From the NCBI GenBank assembly GCA_026710945.1, contig JAPOQA010000039.1:1-64000 (forward strand): 64,000 nucleotides of DNA, given 5' to 3'. Positions 44,710-53,724 of the stretch are shown here, one piece after another. The notes beneath the pieces were generated by a model, which was given only the letters and a program-made list of their open reading frames with translations, was not told where the DNA came from and did not search any database. The stretch is from Chloroflexota bacterium (GTDB lineage Bacteria > Chloroflexota > UBA11872 > VXOZ01). The translations under genes and the position numbers were made by a program. Every line of letters begins with the position of its first letter. The stretch's first letter is position 1.

Positions 44710-44880
44710 GTTTGGACATCGCTTATCGGGGAAGCCATGCTTGGTCTGCACCCTCACCTGCTGCGGGTGCCGCACTTGTGTAACACCGTTGCAACTGGTT
44801 CGGGTATAGTATTAGTGTGAGCCTAGTAGGATTCCCCTGAGTGGTGGCTTCTCTCTTCCATGTAACGCCCGCTGTAGGCT

Positions 44881-46506
44881 ATGGCAAGCTCTATTCCAAG
44901 TAGCCGGGTCGTCTATGCCAGCCACGGCGACGATATCGCGGCAGTTCTCGTTAAGCTCCAGCGCAAGCGCGGCACTTCAGTCGTGCTGGTTGGAAACAAT
45001 TGCCCGGCACTGCATGACAGGGAGAATCTGGAGTTCCTACAGCGCCAAGCAACTGACCTGGAGCTTGACCTTACGCTGGTGTGTGGCGATCGTGGCGTTC
45101 GCGATTCCGCAAGTGACCTGGGCATCAAGGTGGTCAACTCTTTGGGCGCGCTGCACGCGCCTGAGCAACCGGGTCGTGCCCTGGAACCTGCAATCGCCGG
45201 TAGTGCTTCACGCAAGATCGCTAAAACTCGCGCTGAGGTGTCCGACGTTGCCGAAAATACTATTCGAGCCAATCAGGCTGCCAGGGTTGCGACGGGTCAG
45301 TCAAACAAGCGGGGAGGCAGAGGGTCTCTCTCCATAGAACGATCGTTCTCAAGCATTCTTGCATTGGCCACAGTAGTTTCGGTGCTGTTGTTCATTGTGT
45401 GGGGAGCGTTTTATTTGGTGCTTCCTAGCGCCGCGATTAAACTGACACCTGTGCAGCAACGCTATAGCACGGTGCTGCAGTTGTTGGCAGATCCGCAGGT
45501 AAGCCGCCTTAACGCTGCAACCGGTCAGGTGCCTGCGCAATTGGTGGTCATCGAAGAGACGGATGAGATGACAGTACCCGCTACGGGGAAGAGAAACGAG
45601 CCGACCGGACGGGCAGAGGGATCTGTCGTCTTCCGCAATCGGATTTCGCAGCGAGTTGTTGTTCCAAAGGGGACAATAGTTCTTACCAATGAGAACCGGC
45701 GGTATGTGACCGCTGCGGAGGTCAATGTCCCGCCTACTTCCGGCGCGAGCAGTGAGTTAGTGGGGCGACGGGTGGCGGTCGTCGCTGAGGAGCCAGGTCC
45801 TATCGGCAACGTGGGGCCCAGCGTGATCACGCACATAGAGGACCAGTCACTCAACCAGCGCTTAATTGTCAATAACGATTTTCCAATTCAGGGTGGCGGG
45901 GAGCGTGTTGTCACCTTTGTGACAGAACAGGACCGGCTGCAGCTTTTCGAGCAACTTCGCCACCTCCTCATGCAGCGGGTTTGGCAGCAACTGGGTGGGG
46001 TCGTTAACCCCGTCGAAAGCAGTTTCGTGCCCTGGGATGATGACGTCATCGTTGACGAAGCGAACTATGATAGAACAGTAGGTGAAGAGAGCGACCAAGT
46101 GACGTTGCGTATGAGAGTAAAGCTGCGCGGCACCGCTTTTTCTAACATATACCTGGAAGAAGTAGCACCAATCATTCTGGCACGAATCGTGGAGAATCAA
46201 TTTGAAGCACATGTGCTGGTTTCCGATACCGTTGTCTTGGGCAATCCACATGTGAATAGCATTACTGATGGTGTCATCCAGCTTACTTTGGAGGCTCAGG
46301 GAGATATATTGTCTGCATGGGACCATGGTAGGATCCGGCGAGATCTCGCGAACAAGACGCTTGAGGAAGCTGAAAGCTACTTGGGCAATTTGACGGGAGT
46401 CGGTGACTTTGTGCTCGAAATGGGGCCGGACTGGTACGATCGCATGCCGCGGCTGTGGTTTCGTATCGACATAGAAGTGAGGGAGCCGATTCGACTGGCT
46501 GCCTGA
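44881..46506 (+). CDS. Single-pass membrane protein with baseplate-J-like extracytoplasmic region
   Basis: A 541-residue protein in three parts. Residues 1-95 form an alpha/beta segment (VVYASHGDDIAAVLVKLQRK, TSVVLVGNN, LDLTLVCGD). Residues 95-155 are a polar, Arg/Ala-rich linker. A transmembrane helix spans roughly 158-182 (LALATVVSVLLFIVWGAFYLVL). The large outside part contains a region resembling baseplate J/gp47-family annotations (GSVVFRNRISQRVVVPKGTIVLT, AVVAEEPGPIGNVGPSVITHIED). Similar proteins are annotated this way in Chloroflexota, but no phage or contractile-tail genes are nearby, so a true baseplate role is doubtful. Followed by ruvX and mltG on the same strand, 18 and 16 bases apart; an envelope function is plausible. 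Confidence 0.65.
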   Translation: MASSIPSSRVVYASHGDDIAAVLVKLQRKRGTSVVLVGNNCPALHDRENLEFLQRQATDLELDLTLVCGDRGVRDSASDLGIKVVNSLGALHAPEQPGRALEPAIAGSASRKIAKTRAEVSDVAENTIRANQAARVATGQSNKRGGRGSLSIERSFSSILALATVVSVLLFIVWGAFYLVLPSAAIKLTPVQQRYSTVLQLLADPQVSRLNAATGQVPAQLVVIEETDEMTVPATGKRNEPTGRAEGSVVFRNRISQRVVVPKGTIVLTNENRRYVTAAEVNVPPTSGASSELVGRRVAVVAEEPGPIGNVGPSVITHIEDQSLNQRLIVNNDFPIQGGGERVVTFVTEQDRLQLFEQLRHLLMQRVWQQLGGVVNPVESSFVPWDDDVIVDEANYDRTVGEESDQVTLRMRVKLRGTAFSNIYLEEVAPIILARIVENQFEAHVLVSDTVVLGNPHVNSITDGVIQLTLEAQGDILSAWDHGRIRRDLANKTLEEAESYLGNLTGVGDFVLEMGPDWYDRMPRLWFRIDIEVREPIRLAA

Positions 46507-46524
46507 GACGTTTAGTCATTAACT

Positions 46525-46968
46525 ATGCGGATACTTTGTCTCGACATTGGTGAACGACGTATCGGTGTGGCCTGCGGAGACTCCCGCGTTGGTATCGCAA
46601 CGCCACTGACGACAATTCAGCGGCGCTCGTGGCATCAGGATAGTGCTGCGGTGCGACGACTGTTCAACGAGCAACAGGCAGACACGCTGGTGGTAGGCCT
46701 GCCGATTAGTCTGGATGGGGCCCTGCACTACCAGGGAGAACGCGTAAAGAAAGAAGGTGAGCGCTTCGGGCAGGCGCTTGGCATGTCGATAGTCTTTTGG
46801 GATGAGCGATTTTCGACAGTTATTGCAGAGGAGCGGCTGGAAGCTAGTCCCACCGCAGCACGCCGCAAATCTCCGCTCGATGCCGCTGCAGCCGCAGTAA
46901 TCCTTGAATCCTACTTTGCGGCGCAGCAGGAAGCGGGTGACTCTTCCTTGCCCGGGATTTGCCAGTGA
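46525..46968 (+). CDS. ruvX: Putative Holliday junction resolvase / pre-16S rRNA nuclease RuvX (YqgF)
   Basis: YqgF-family RNase H-fold protein of 147 residues. Motifs are the first catalytic Asp in ILCLDIGERRIGVACGD, the Val/Gly strand DTLVVGLPISLDGALH, WDERFSTVIAEERL, and the last Asp in KSPLDAAAAAVILESYF. In E. coli the family processes the 16S 5' end; a junction-resolving role has also been proposed. It lies 18 bases after the baseplate-J-like gene and 16 before mltG, an arrangement (ruvX-mltG) common in bacteria. Confidence 0.93.
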   Translation: MRILCLDIGERRIGVACGDSRVGIATPLTTIQRRSWHQDSAAVRRLFNEQQADTLVVGLPISLDGALHYQGERVKKEGERFGQALGMSIVFWDERFSTVIAEERLEASPTAARRKSPLDAAAAAVILESYFAAQQEAGDSSLPGICQ

Positions 46969-46984
46969 CTTGTATGATGGTTGT

Positions 46985-48034
46985 ATGGGAAACTACGTAA
47001 CGCGGCGCATTTTACTTCGCACGATTATTGTGGCGGCTCCTGTCTCGCTGGCTGCAGGCTGCGGGATTGGGGATCGGATTGCCGACGCCGTTGCCGGCCC
47101 GGAGAGCGAAGACAACACCGAGGTTGTCCTAGAAATTCCTCTCGGCAGTACCACGGAACAGATAGCAAATCAGTTAAGGGATGCGGGAGTAATCCGTAGT
47201 GCTTTGGCGTTCCGCCTGCGTGCACGCCAAAGCGGCCTGGACGGGTCCTTTCAGGCCGGTCAACACGTGTTGCGCCGGAACATGAGCGCTGACGAAGCTA
47301 TCCAGGCGCTGCAGAAAGCGGAAGTACAGGACAGGGCACTGACTCTCATCGAAGGCTGGCGACGGGAGGAAATCGCGGCGTACCTGCAAACGCAGCGTCT
47401 GCTCAACGCAAGTGAGTTTCTCGCACTAACTGCAAGCGCGAATTACGAGCGTGATTTCTTGGCAGATCTACCGGCTACATCCACACTGGAAGGCTTTCTC
47501 TTTCCCGATACGTATCGCATTGAGAACGAGACTACGACAACTCAATTCATCGAGAGTCTCTTGGATCAGTTTTCTCGCAAGATTGGCGGCGGGGTGGACA
47601 ATGGCTTCCAGGCAAACGGGCTGAGCACGTACCAAGCAGTTACCCTGGCTGCTATCGTCGAACGCGAAGCGCAAGTTGCAGCCGAACGCCCTGTGATTGC
47701 GAGCGTCTTCTATAATCGTCTGCGCATAGGCATGCCCTTGCAAGCAGATCCCACCGTTCAGTATGCCCTTGGCTATCAAGAGTCAGAAGGACGGTGGTGG
47801 AAGCGAGCGCTGACCTATGACGATCTGAGAGTAGCGTCACCGTTTAACACCTATGCGAACGCAGGTCTACCGCCCGGCCCCATTTGCAATCCCGGCCTGG
47901 CCTCGCTGCAAGCAGTGTCGGCTCCCGCAACAACTGACTTCTACTATTTTGTGGCGGTCGGTGACGGTTCCCATGTCTTTAGTCGCACGCTCGATGAGCA
48001 TAATGCCAACGTGCGCAAGTACCAGTCTTCCTGA
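46985..48034 (+). CDS. mltG: Endolytic murein transglycosylase (MltG/YceG)
   Basis: Cleaves nascent glycan strands and helps set peptidoglycan chain length. ATG 46985 gives 349 residues with an N-terminal hydrophobic segment IIVAAPVSLAAGC that could be a lipoprotein signal, unlike the usual simple membrane anchor. A LysM-like subdomain (VVLEIPLGSTTEQIANQLRDAGVI) precedes the catalytic part: STLEGFLFPDTYRI, the catalytic Glu in LAAIVEREAQVAAERPVIASVFYNRL, QADPTVQYALG and SPFNTYANAGLPPGPICNPG. All expected blocks are present. A longer frame upstream overlaps ruvX and is not used. Confidence 0.93.
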   Translation: MGNYVTRRILLRTIIVAAPVSLAAGCGIGDRIADAVAGPESEDNTEVVLEIPLGSTTEQIANQLRDAGVIRSALAFRLRARQSGLDGSFQAGQHVLRRNMSADEAIQALQKAEVQDRALTLIEGWRREEIAAYLQTQRLLNASEFLALTASANYERDFLADLPATSTLEGFLFPDTYRIENETTTTQFIESLLDQFSRKIGGGVDNGFQANGLSTYQAVTLAAIVEREAQVAAERPVIASVFYNRLRIGMPLQADPTVQYALGYQESEGRWWKRALTYDDLRVASPFNTYANAGLPPGPICNPGLASLQAVSAPATTDFYYFVAVGDGSHVFSRTLDEHNANVRKYQSS

Positions 48035-48109
48035 GTTAGAAAAGTGACACTGTCTGGCATATTGGGTGAAATGCCCATTTGCATTCGTTAACGCGGGTAC
48101 GGAAACCGA

Positions 48110-48158
48110 GATGTTTTGCCAATCCTCAATTTGACATTGACCGCATTTGGCAAACATC
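48110..48158. repeat. Imperfect inverted repeat between mltG and the ABC exporter
   Basis: Arms GATGTTTTGCCAAT (48110-48123) and ATTTGGCAAACATC (48145-48158) are near-perfect inverted copies separated by 21 bases that include TTGACATTGACC. It has no T-run. It may be an operator or leader structure for the exporter operon. Confidence 0.4.
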
Positions 48159-48226
48159 CCCAAGAGTTAGAAATCGTTGCCTGCGTACGGTGATCGATTG
48201 TACCTGAGTACATACCTCAAGCGAGT

Positions 48227-50446
48227 TTGAGTTTGGTTGTTTTTGACACGCTGCCTCCTGAAATCGAGGCCCAGTGGAGTGAATTGATCTTGCCCGGCGA
48301 GGAGACGCTCCTTGTCGCTATGTCGGACATCCGGCATGATGGTCGTTTCGGCGTGCGCTGGATGATGCTAACCAATCAGCGTGTCGTTGTGTTGCCTCAC
48401 TTGTCACCGGGAATTGACGGCGCAGTGAGCGTGGACCTTGCCGAGATATCGGACGCCCGCGCAGAGCCACTTGTGGGCGGCGGTCGCCTTGAAGTTAGCC
48501 GGAACGGGTATTTCACGCCCGTCATCGAATACTCGAGCTCCCTGGGCGCAAAGTTCACCGAGATTGCCCGCGGCATACAACAGCTTGCCAAAGACGAGCC
48601 TTTCGCCGTTTCGACGGACATTCCTCGCGCACGCTGTCAGAAGTGCCAGGCACTCTTGCCGGACAGGGAACGCAACTGTCCTCGCTGCGTGCGCAAAATG
48701 GCGGTGATGCTGCGCATTGCCAGCTATTTAAAGCCCTATAAGGGCTTGGCAGCAATTCTGGTTCTTGCTACCCTGGGCCGCGCGCTTGTCCAGCTCACGC
48801 CTCCGCTTATCACGCAGTACTTGATTGACAGCGTACTTGTGCCTCGAGAGAACTTCGCCCTGCTTGCCTGGCTCGTAGCAGCGCTTGTTGCGGCAAACCT
48901 GGCAACCAGCGGTCTTGAAGTCGTCGGTAGTTGGGTTGGCGCGTGGCTGAGCACACGTGTAATTGCCAATATGCGCGCGCAACTCTATCAGGTCCTGGAA
49001 CGTATGTCGCTGACATTCCATAATCGCAAAGGGCAGGGAAACCTGCTTTCACTTGTCACGCGGGATACCGAGAGTCTGAACTACTTTCTCATTGATGGCG
49101 CGCCCTATATGGTTGTCAATAGTGTCATGCTCTTGGGTGTGCTCGTCATTCTGCTCTTGATGAGTTGGCAGGTAACCCTCTTCGTCTTACTGCCGGTGCC
49201 GTTCGTCGTGCTGGGAGGTACAGCGCTGGTGAAGCGCATGCGCGTGCTGTGGTCGCGGGTTTCGCAGAACTGGGCGCTCTTGCATGGCCAGCTAAACGAA
49301 TCGCTCCTCGGCATCCGCGTTGCCAAGGCCTTTGCGCAGGAAGAGGCCGAGATTGGCCGCTTCGAGCGCCGCAACGAAGCGGTTGCCAGGGCAACAGTCC
49401 ATGAGGCGCGATTTTGGGATAGCTCCTTCGCGATACTGAATTTCGTCACCGGCGCGGGGGTTTTCATCGCTTGGTTCGCCGGTGGCAGCGCGGTGATCGG
49501 CGGTGATCTTTCGCTTGGAACGCTAATCGCTTTCATCCAATACCTTTGGATGCTCTACGGACCCTTGCAGTGGTTCAACCGGATCTACAACTGGATGTCG
49601 CGGGCACTGGTGGGGGCCGACCGCATTTTCGACGTCATGGACACGCCGACTGAACCCTTCGCGCAGCCGGGCAAGCTCACTCCCTGCCCGCTACGGGGAG
49701 AAGTGGAGTTTCGCCAGGTGACTTTTGGCTACGACAAGACGAAACCGGTGCTCAAGAAAGTAAATCTACACGTTCAGCCCGGCGAGATGGTCGGGTTGGT
49801 GGGAAAATCGGGAGCGGGCAAGAGCACGACGGCGCACCTGGTATGCCGCTTCTACGAGGCAGATCACGGCGCGGTGCTCATCGACGGCATAGACATTCGC
49901 GACATCGAGTTGACCTGCCTGCGGGACCAGATCGGCGTGGTGCTTCAGGAGCCGTTCCTCTTTAGCGGCACTATTCTTGAGAATATTCGCTACTCTAAGC
50001 CAGCGGCCGAATTGCCGGAGGTGATCGCCGCCGCCCGAGCGGCCAATGCCCATGACTTCATAGTGGCCAAGCCCGAGGGATACGATACGCTCGTGGGCGA
50101 GCGGGGCAATCGCCTGTCGGTTGGCGAGAAGCAGCGCGTTTCGATTGCGCGCGCGGTTCTCAAAGATCCGCGCATTCTCATTCTCGATGAAGCGACCGCA
50201 TCGGTAGACACCGAAACGGAGTTCGCAATTCAGCAGGCCATCAGTCGTTTGATCAAGGGCCGCACGACTTTTGCCATAGCGCACCGGCTTTCCACACTGC
50301 GCAATGCGGACCGGCTCGTCGTTATGGATGATGGTGCTGTCGCTGAGATCGGCACGCACGATGAACTCCTGGCAAAGCGCGGCATATATTCCAAATTGGT
50401 TGAGATGCAGCGTACGGTTTCCCGTTTGCGGGCGGTTGAACGCTAG
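48227..50446 (+). CDS. ABC exporter with N-terminal PH-like domain and zinc ribbon
   Basis: A 739-residue fused permease-ATPase. Residues 1-125 form a mostly beta domain (VRWMMLTNQRVVVLPHL, SRNGYFTPVIEYSSSLGAKF) reminiscent of bacterial PH-like domains. A zinc ribbon follows, with Cys137, 140, 151 and 154 (CQKCQALLPDRERNCPRC). Six hydrophobic segments span about 165-450. The ATPase has Walker A GKSGAGKST near 523, signature LSVGEKQRVSIARA and Walker B ILILDEATASVD. It starts at TTG 48227 because no ATG or GTG precedes the conserved N-terminus. The DUF1854 and SixA genes follow. The substrate is unknown. Confidence 0.88.
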   Translation: MSLVVFDTLPPEIEAQWSELILPGEETLLVAMSDIRHDGRFGVRWMMLTNQRVVVLPHLSPGIDGAVSVDLAEISDARAEPLVGGGRLEVSRNGYFTPVIEYSSSLGAKFTEIARGIQQLAKDEPFAVSTDIPRARCQKCQALLPDRERNCPRCVRKMAVMLRIASYLKPYKGLAAILVLATLGRALVQLTPPLITQYLIDSVLVPRENFALLAWLVAALVAANLATSGLEVVGSWVGAWLSTRVIANMRAQLYQVLERMSLTFHNRKGQGNLLSLVTRDTESLNYFLIDGAPYMVVNSVMLLGVLVILLLMSWQVTLFVLLPVPFVVLGGTALVKRMRVLWSRVSQNWALLHGQLNESLLGIRVAKAFAQEEAEIGRFERRNEAVARATVHEARFWDSSFAILNFVTGAGVFIAWFAGGSAVIGGDLSLGTLIAFIQYLWMLYGPLQWFNRIYNWMSRALVGADRIFDVMDTPTEPFAQPGKLTPCPLRGEVEFRQVTFGYDKTKPVLKKVNLHVQPGEMVGLVGKSGAGKSTTAHLVCRFYEADHGAVLIDGIDIRDIELTCLRDQIGVVLQEPFLFSGTILENIRYSKPAAELPEVIAAARAANAHDFIVAKPEGYDTLVGERGNRLSVGEKQRVSIARAVLKDPRILILDEATASVDTETEFAIQQAISRLIKGRTTFAIAHRLSTLRNADRLVVMDDGAVAEIGTHDELLAKRGIYSKLVEMQRTVSRLRAVER

Positions 50447-50605
50447 GGCCTGAATTGCGCGGGCAAAGTCAATTGTGGACGTAGAGTTTTGGGACCATAG
50501 TGCCGTTAACCCGTTGGCTAGCGCATGAACGCAGCGCTCACTGGCAACCATCATCAAACTAGGATTGAAGCCGCCTGTTCCGGCAAGTGGCAATAGAGGC
50601 TTTCC

Positions 50606-51139
50606 ATGCAAGACACGACAGTCAAAGGCGAAGAGCTTGTACACATCGCCGACATAGGCGCTGGCGCGACCGACGTGGCACACATTCGTCTTTTGCGCGG
50701 GCCGGGAGGCGAGTTAAGGGTCGAGATTGCCGGGGAGCGCTGCCTCCTGCGAGGCAAGGCAGTTTGGGCGTTTCCACTTTCGCTCAAGCGTTTCGTCTCA
50801 ATACTCGATACGAAAGATAAGGAATTCTGCCTCATTGAGAATCCGGATGAGCTTGACGAGGAGTCGCGGCGCATTCTCATGGCGGCGTTGGAGGACTATT
50901 ATCGGGTCTACCGCATCCGCTCCGTGCGCGCCTACCGCAATGAGTGGCGCACGTCGTTCTGGACGGTAGAAACGGATCACGGCATACGCGAGTTTGTCAT
51001 GCGTTGGGAGCTGGATTCCGTGCTCTTGCCTGCAGAGCATGAGATACTTATCATTGATATTGACGGGAATCGCTTCCATATCCCCGACTTTCGTGAACTG
51101 GATGACAACAGCAAGCGAATTTTCGACCTGCTGCTCTAG
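50606..51139 (+). CDS. DUF1854 protein, likely partner of the ABC exporter
   Basis: A 177-residue protein of the DUF1854 family. Typical segments are RCLLRGKAVWAFPLSLKRFVSILDTKDKEFCLIENPDEL, RRILMAALEDYYRVYRIRSVRAYRNEWRTSFWTVETDHG, and a C-terminal EILIIDIDGNRFHIPDFRELDDNSKRIFDLLL. It has no signal or membrane segment, so it is cytoplasmic. DUF1854 genes often neighbour ABC exporters like the one here; I recall such pairs being linked to cyanophycin metabolism in database naming, but no cyanophycin gene is in this window. It probably helps regulate or feed the exporter. Confidence 0.82.
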   Translation: MQDTTVKGEELVHIADIGAGATDVAHIRLLRGPGGELRVEIAGERCLLRGKAVWAFPLSLKRFVSILDTKDKEFCLIENPDELDEESRRILMAALEDYYRVYRIRSVRAYRNEWRTSFWTVETDHGIREFVMRWELDSVLLPAEHEILIIDIDGNRFHIPDFRELDDNSKRIFDLLL

Positions 51140-51149
51140 GGAGCGCCGC

Positions 51150-51674
51150 ATGAAGCTGCTCACACTAATCCGGCATGCGAAGTCTAGCTGGAAACAGTAT
51201 GGCGTGGAGGACTCTGCGCGACCTCTCAACGGCCGAGGTAAACGGGACGCCGCTATGATGGGCCAGCGGCTGGCGGCAATCGGCTTCTTGCCCGACGCAT
51301 TCCTCACCAGTCCTGCCAAGCGCGCCCGCGGCACTGCCAGGCGCTTGGCCAAAGAGATAGGTTTCCCGAAGTCCCACATTGCACTCGAGGAAGAAATCTA
51401 TCACGCAATGTCGGACAGGTTGCTCAACCTCATTCGAAGGTTGGATGATTCTCGTGACCACGTGGCGCTAGTTGGCCACAATCCGGGTTTTACCGAGCTC
51501 AGCGGCCTCTTGAGCCAGGATTACATTGGCGATGTCCCTACCTGCGGAGTTGTCCGCCTGGAACTTGACGTTTCGTCGTGGCAAGAGGTGGAGAGAAACT
51601 GTGGTAGGTTGCTTGACTTCGACTTCCCCAAGCGCGATGCCCACCGGGAAGATTCCGGTGCTCCGGCGAGCTGA
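51150..51674 (+). CDS. sixA: SixA-like phosphohistidine phosphatase
   Basis: A 174-residue histidine phosphatase of the SixA type. Catalytic segments are LLTLIRHAKSSWKQYGVEDSARPLNGRGKRDA and DHVALVGHNPGFTELSGLL. The RHAKS start and short length, without the extra inserted loops of phosphoglycerate mutase, mark the group. SixA removes phosphate from a phosphohistidine in E. coli signalling and PTS proteins; the target here is unknown. It starts 10 bases after the DUF1854 gene, so it belongs to the exporter transcription unit. Confidence 0.88.
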   Translation: MKLLTLIRHAKSSWKQYGVEDSARPLNGRGKRDAAMMGQRLAAIGFLPDAFLTSPAKRARGTARRLAKEIGFPKSHIALEEEIYHAMSDRLLNLIRRLDDSRDHVALVGHNPGFTELSGLLSQDYIGDVPTCGVVRLELDVSSWQEVERNCGRLLDFDFPKRDAHREDSGAPAS

Positions 51675-51807
51675 TCCTTATGCGGGTGCGGGCGCTAATC
51701 CTGGCAAGCGAGGAGTTGGAGGTCTGCGGCTGTGACCGCATCTTGAGTCTCACTTAAGCTACGTGATCACGAGTGTATGCACACGAAAAGGGAGAGGGCG
51801 CGCTGCC

Positions 51808-53046
51808 ATGACAATTACAGATGTCGAACAGATTCTGCTCTTAGTGCCATTCAACGAGCACCACGATCTACACATGACGCGGTTGAGTGGTGATTGGCGG
51901 CTTGTCGAGCTTTGTCGCATTCACACGGACTCCGGCCTGAGCGGCATTGGCGAGACGGTAGTGGAGTACACCTGGGGCAGACCGCCGGACGATCTGAAGG
52001 AGCGACTTATTGGCTCAGACCCGCATCGGCACCTATGGGATTCGACGCTTGGCGCCGGCCCCGAGATGGCGCTCTGGGACCTGGTAGGAAAGTCTGCCGG
52101 CGTTCCGGTCCACCGGCTCCTCGGGGAGCAAGTGCGGTCACGCGTCCCCATTTCCTGGTGGTGCCTTGACATGTCGCCACAAGAATGGGCGGCCGAAGCG
52201 GAGAAAGCGCTGGATCAAGGCTATGCATCGATGAAGCTCAAGGGTCGCCCGTGGCGAGACATCCATGCACAACTTGCCGCGCTCGAGGCCGTCATTCCGA
52301 AAGCTATGCATCTGGACATAGACTTCAACAGCATGCTCGTGGATGCGGGCACGGCCATTCCGCTCTTGCAAGAGCTGCTTGCCTATGTGAATGTTTCGAT
52401 ATTCGAGACGCCGATTCCACAGGGCGACGTGACCGGCAACCGGCAAATTCGCAGGCATGTACCACGACCGCTGGCCATGCACTACGGTACGCCACCCATC
52501 ATGACTGCACTGCAGGACGATGTTTGCGATGGCTTTGTCGTTGGCGGGAGTCTGGCAGGGGTGAAGGAGTCAGGTACGTTAGCTGCCGTTGCCAACAAGC
52601 CATTCTGGTTGCAGCTCGTTGGTTTGGGGATGACGACAGCGTGGGCGGCCCACCTCGGCGCGGTGCTCCCGCATGCACAGTGGCCGGCGATAACGTGTCT
52701 CCACATTTGGGAGCATGATCTCCTGACGGAGTCGTTTGCCGTAGAGCGCGGGTATATGCGAGTGCCTGAAGGCCCCGGCCTCGGCATCAGCCTAGATGAA
52801 GACGCAGTAACCCGATACCGGGTTGATCAGAAGCCCAACAGGCCGCGCCAGGTCTTTCAAATCCAGTGGCCGGATGACTTTGGGGAGGGGGCCATCAGCA
52901 CATATGCCGGCTATGAGCACGACTTGCAGCAGGGATTCGACCTGGGCCACGATCCGCGATTCGTGCGCGGCTCGCGCATGAATATCAAAAACGACGATGG
53001 AACGCCAGCGTTTGCCGCGGCGTATTCGCAGGCCAAGGAAAGCTGA
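51808..53046 (+). CDS. Mandelate racemase / muconate-lactonizing-enzyme family protein
   Basis: Enolase-superfamily enzyme of 412 residues that would abstract an alpha-proton of a carboxylate. The N-terminal capping domain holds TDSGLSGIGETVVEY; the barrel carries the Lys-x-Lys pair in YASMKLKGRPWRD, metal ligands Asp in HLDIDFNSML and Glu in IFETPIPQGD, and MTALQDDVCDGFVVGG later. ATG 51808 (MTITDVEQILLLVP) is used, behind GGGAGAGG. The substrate is not assigned; acid-sugar dehydration or racemisation fits the family and the sugar-related genes at the far right of the window. Confidence 0.87.
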   Translation: MTITDVEQILLLVPFNEHHDLHMTRLSGDWRLVELCRIHTDSGLSGIGETVVEYTWGRPPDDLKERLIGSDPHRHLWDSTLGAGPEMALWDLVGKSAGVPVHRLLGEQVRSRVPISWWCLDMSPQEWAAEAEKALDQGYASMKLKGRPWRDIHAQLAALEAVIPKAMHLDIDFNSMLVDAGTAIPLLQELLAYVNVSIFETPIPQGDVTGNRQIRRHVPRPLAMHYGTPPIMTALQDDVCDGFVVGGSLAGVKESGTLAAVANKPFWLQLVGLGMTTAWAAHLGAVLPHAQWPAITCLHIWEHDLLTESFAVERGYMRVPEGPGLGISLDEDAVTRYRVDQKPNRPRQVFQIQWPDDFGEGAISTYAGYEHDLQQGFDLGHDPRFVRGSRMNIKNDDGTPAFAAAYSQAKES

Positions 53047-53094
53047 ACTGAGAATGCGAGAATGCGCTGCCGATCAACCAGAAGACAGTGCTAC

Positions 53095-53340
53095 CTATTG
53101 GTTGGCAAAGAAGTCTGCATTGGTCTGAATGTAGTTTCGCCATTCGTCCGGCAGATCGTCTTCGAAGAAGATTGCCGTCACCGGGCAGACCGGCTCACAT
53201 GCACCACACTCGATACATTCATCCGGATCAATAAAGAACTGCGCCGAATCGTCGTCGGAGTGGATACAGTCCACGGGACAGACATCTACACACGAGTTGT
53301 CTTTAATGTCGATGCAGGGTTCGGCAATCACGTACGTCAT
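53095..53340 (-). CDS. Two-cluster ferredoxin
   Basis: Small electron carrier of 81 residues. The two cluster motifs are CxxxxCPVDC (NSCVDVCPVDCIHSD) and CxxCxxCxxxCP (CIECGACEPVCPVTAIF). The first motif has a longer gap before its CP pair than a regular 4Fe-4S site, so the protein may hold one [3Fe-4S] and one [4Fe-4S] cluster, as in Thermus and mycobacterial FdxA-type ferredoxins. The tail LPDEWRNYIQTNADFF is typical of that type. AAGGAGAG precedes the ATG. No redox partner gene is adjacent. Confidence 0.92.
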   Translation of the reverse strand: MTYVIAEPCIDIKDNSCVDVCPVDCIHSDDDSAQFFIDPDECIECGACEPVCPVTAIFFEDDLPDEWRNYIQTNADFFANQ

Positions 53341-53724
53341 TGCGGTAATCTCTCTCCTTCAAACATGCCATTGGCAGGTCTCTATCGGTCAACCGTGAGC
53401 GATTTCACCTCACTGGCCTAGTCGCGCGCACGCGAACGCTAGCGATTGCAAAGGTATTTTGACGCCCAACGCAACTATCCCCATCGCTTTAATTCTAGGA
53501 AGAACGGCGCGGGTCGTCAAGGTAGCCGAGAGTGGAACGTGCCAGGCGGCCTGCGTTGGGTTTACACCTAGCCCTTTGCATGCACAGAGCTATGGAACCT
53601 GCTACAATACTGCCCGAAAAGAGCCGGATCGATTCAGCTTGGCGGTACTCTCGCATACTTCGTTACGTGCAGCGGCCGCAATCAACGGAGCCACGGCTTA
53701 TTTTACAACCGATTGGTAGCCTCA
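53341..53724. other. Divergent intergenic region, no gene recognised
   Basis: Between the ferredoxin and pheA genes. TACAAT at about 53601-53606 on the plus strand could be a -10 element of pheA, but there is no -35 match at normal spacing. No riboswitch, leader peptide rich in Phe or tRNA was seen. Confidence 0.3.

Noticed and set aside
44881-46506. Part of a phage tail or contractile injection system
   Set aside because: No sheath, tube, spike or other baseplate genes are nearby and the protein has a membrane helix.
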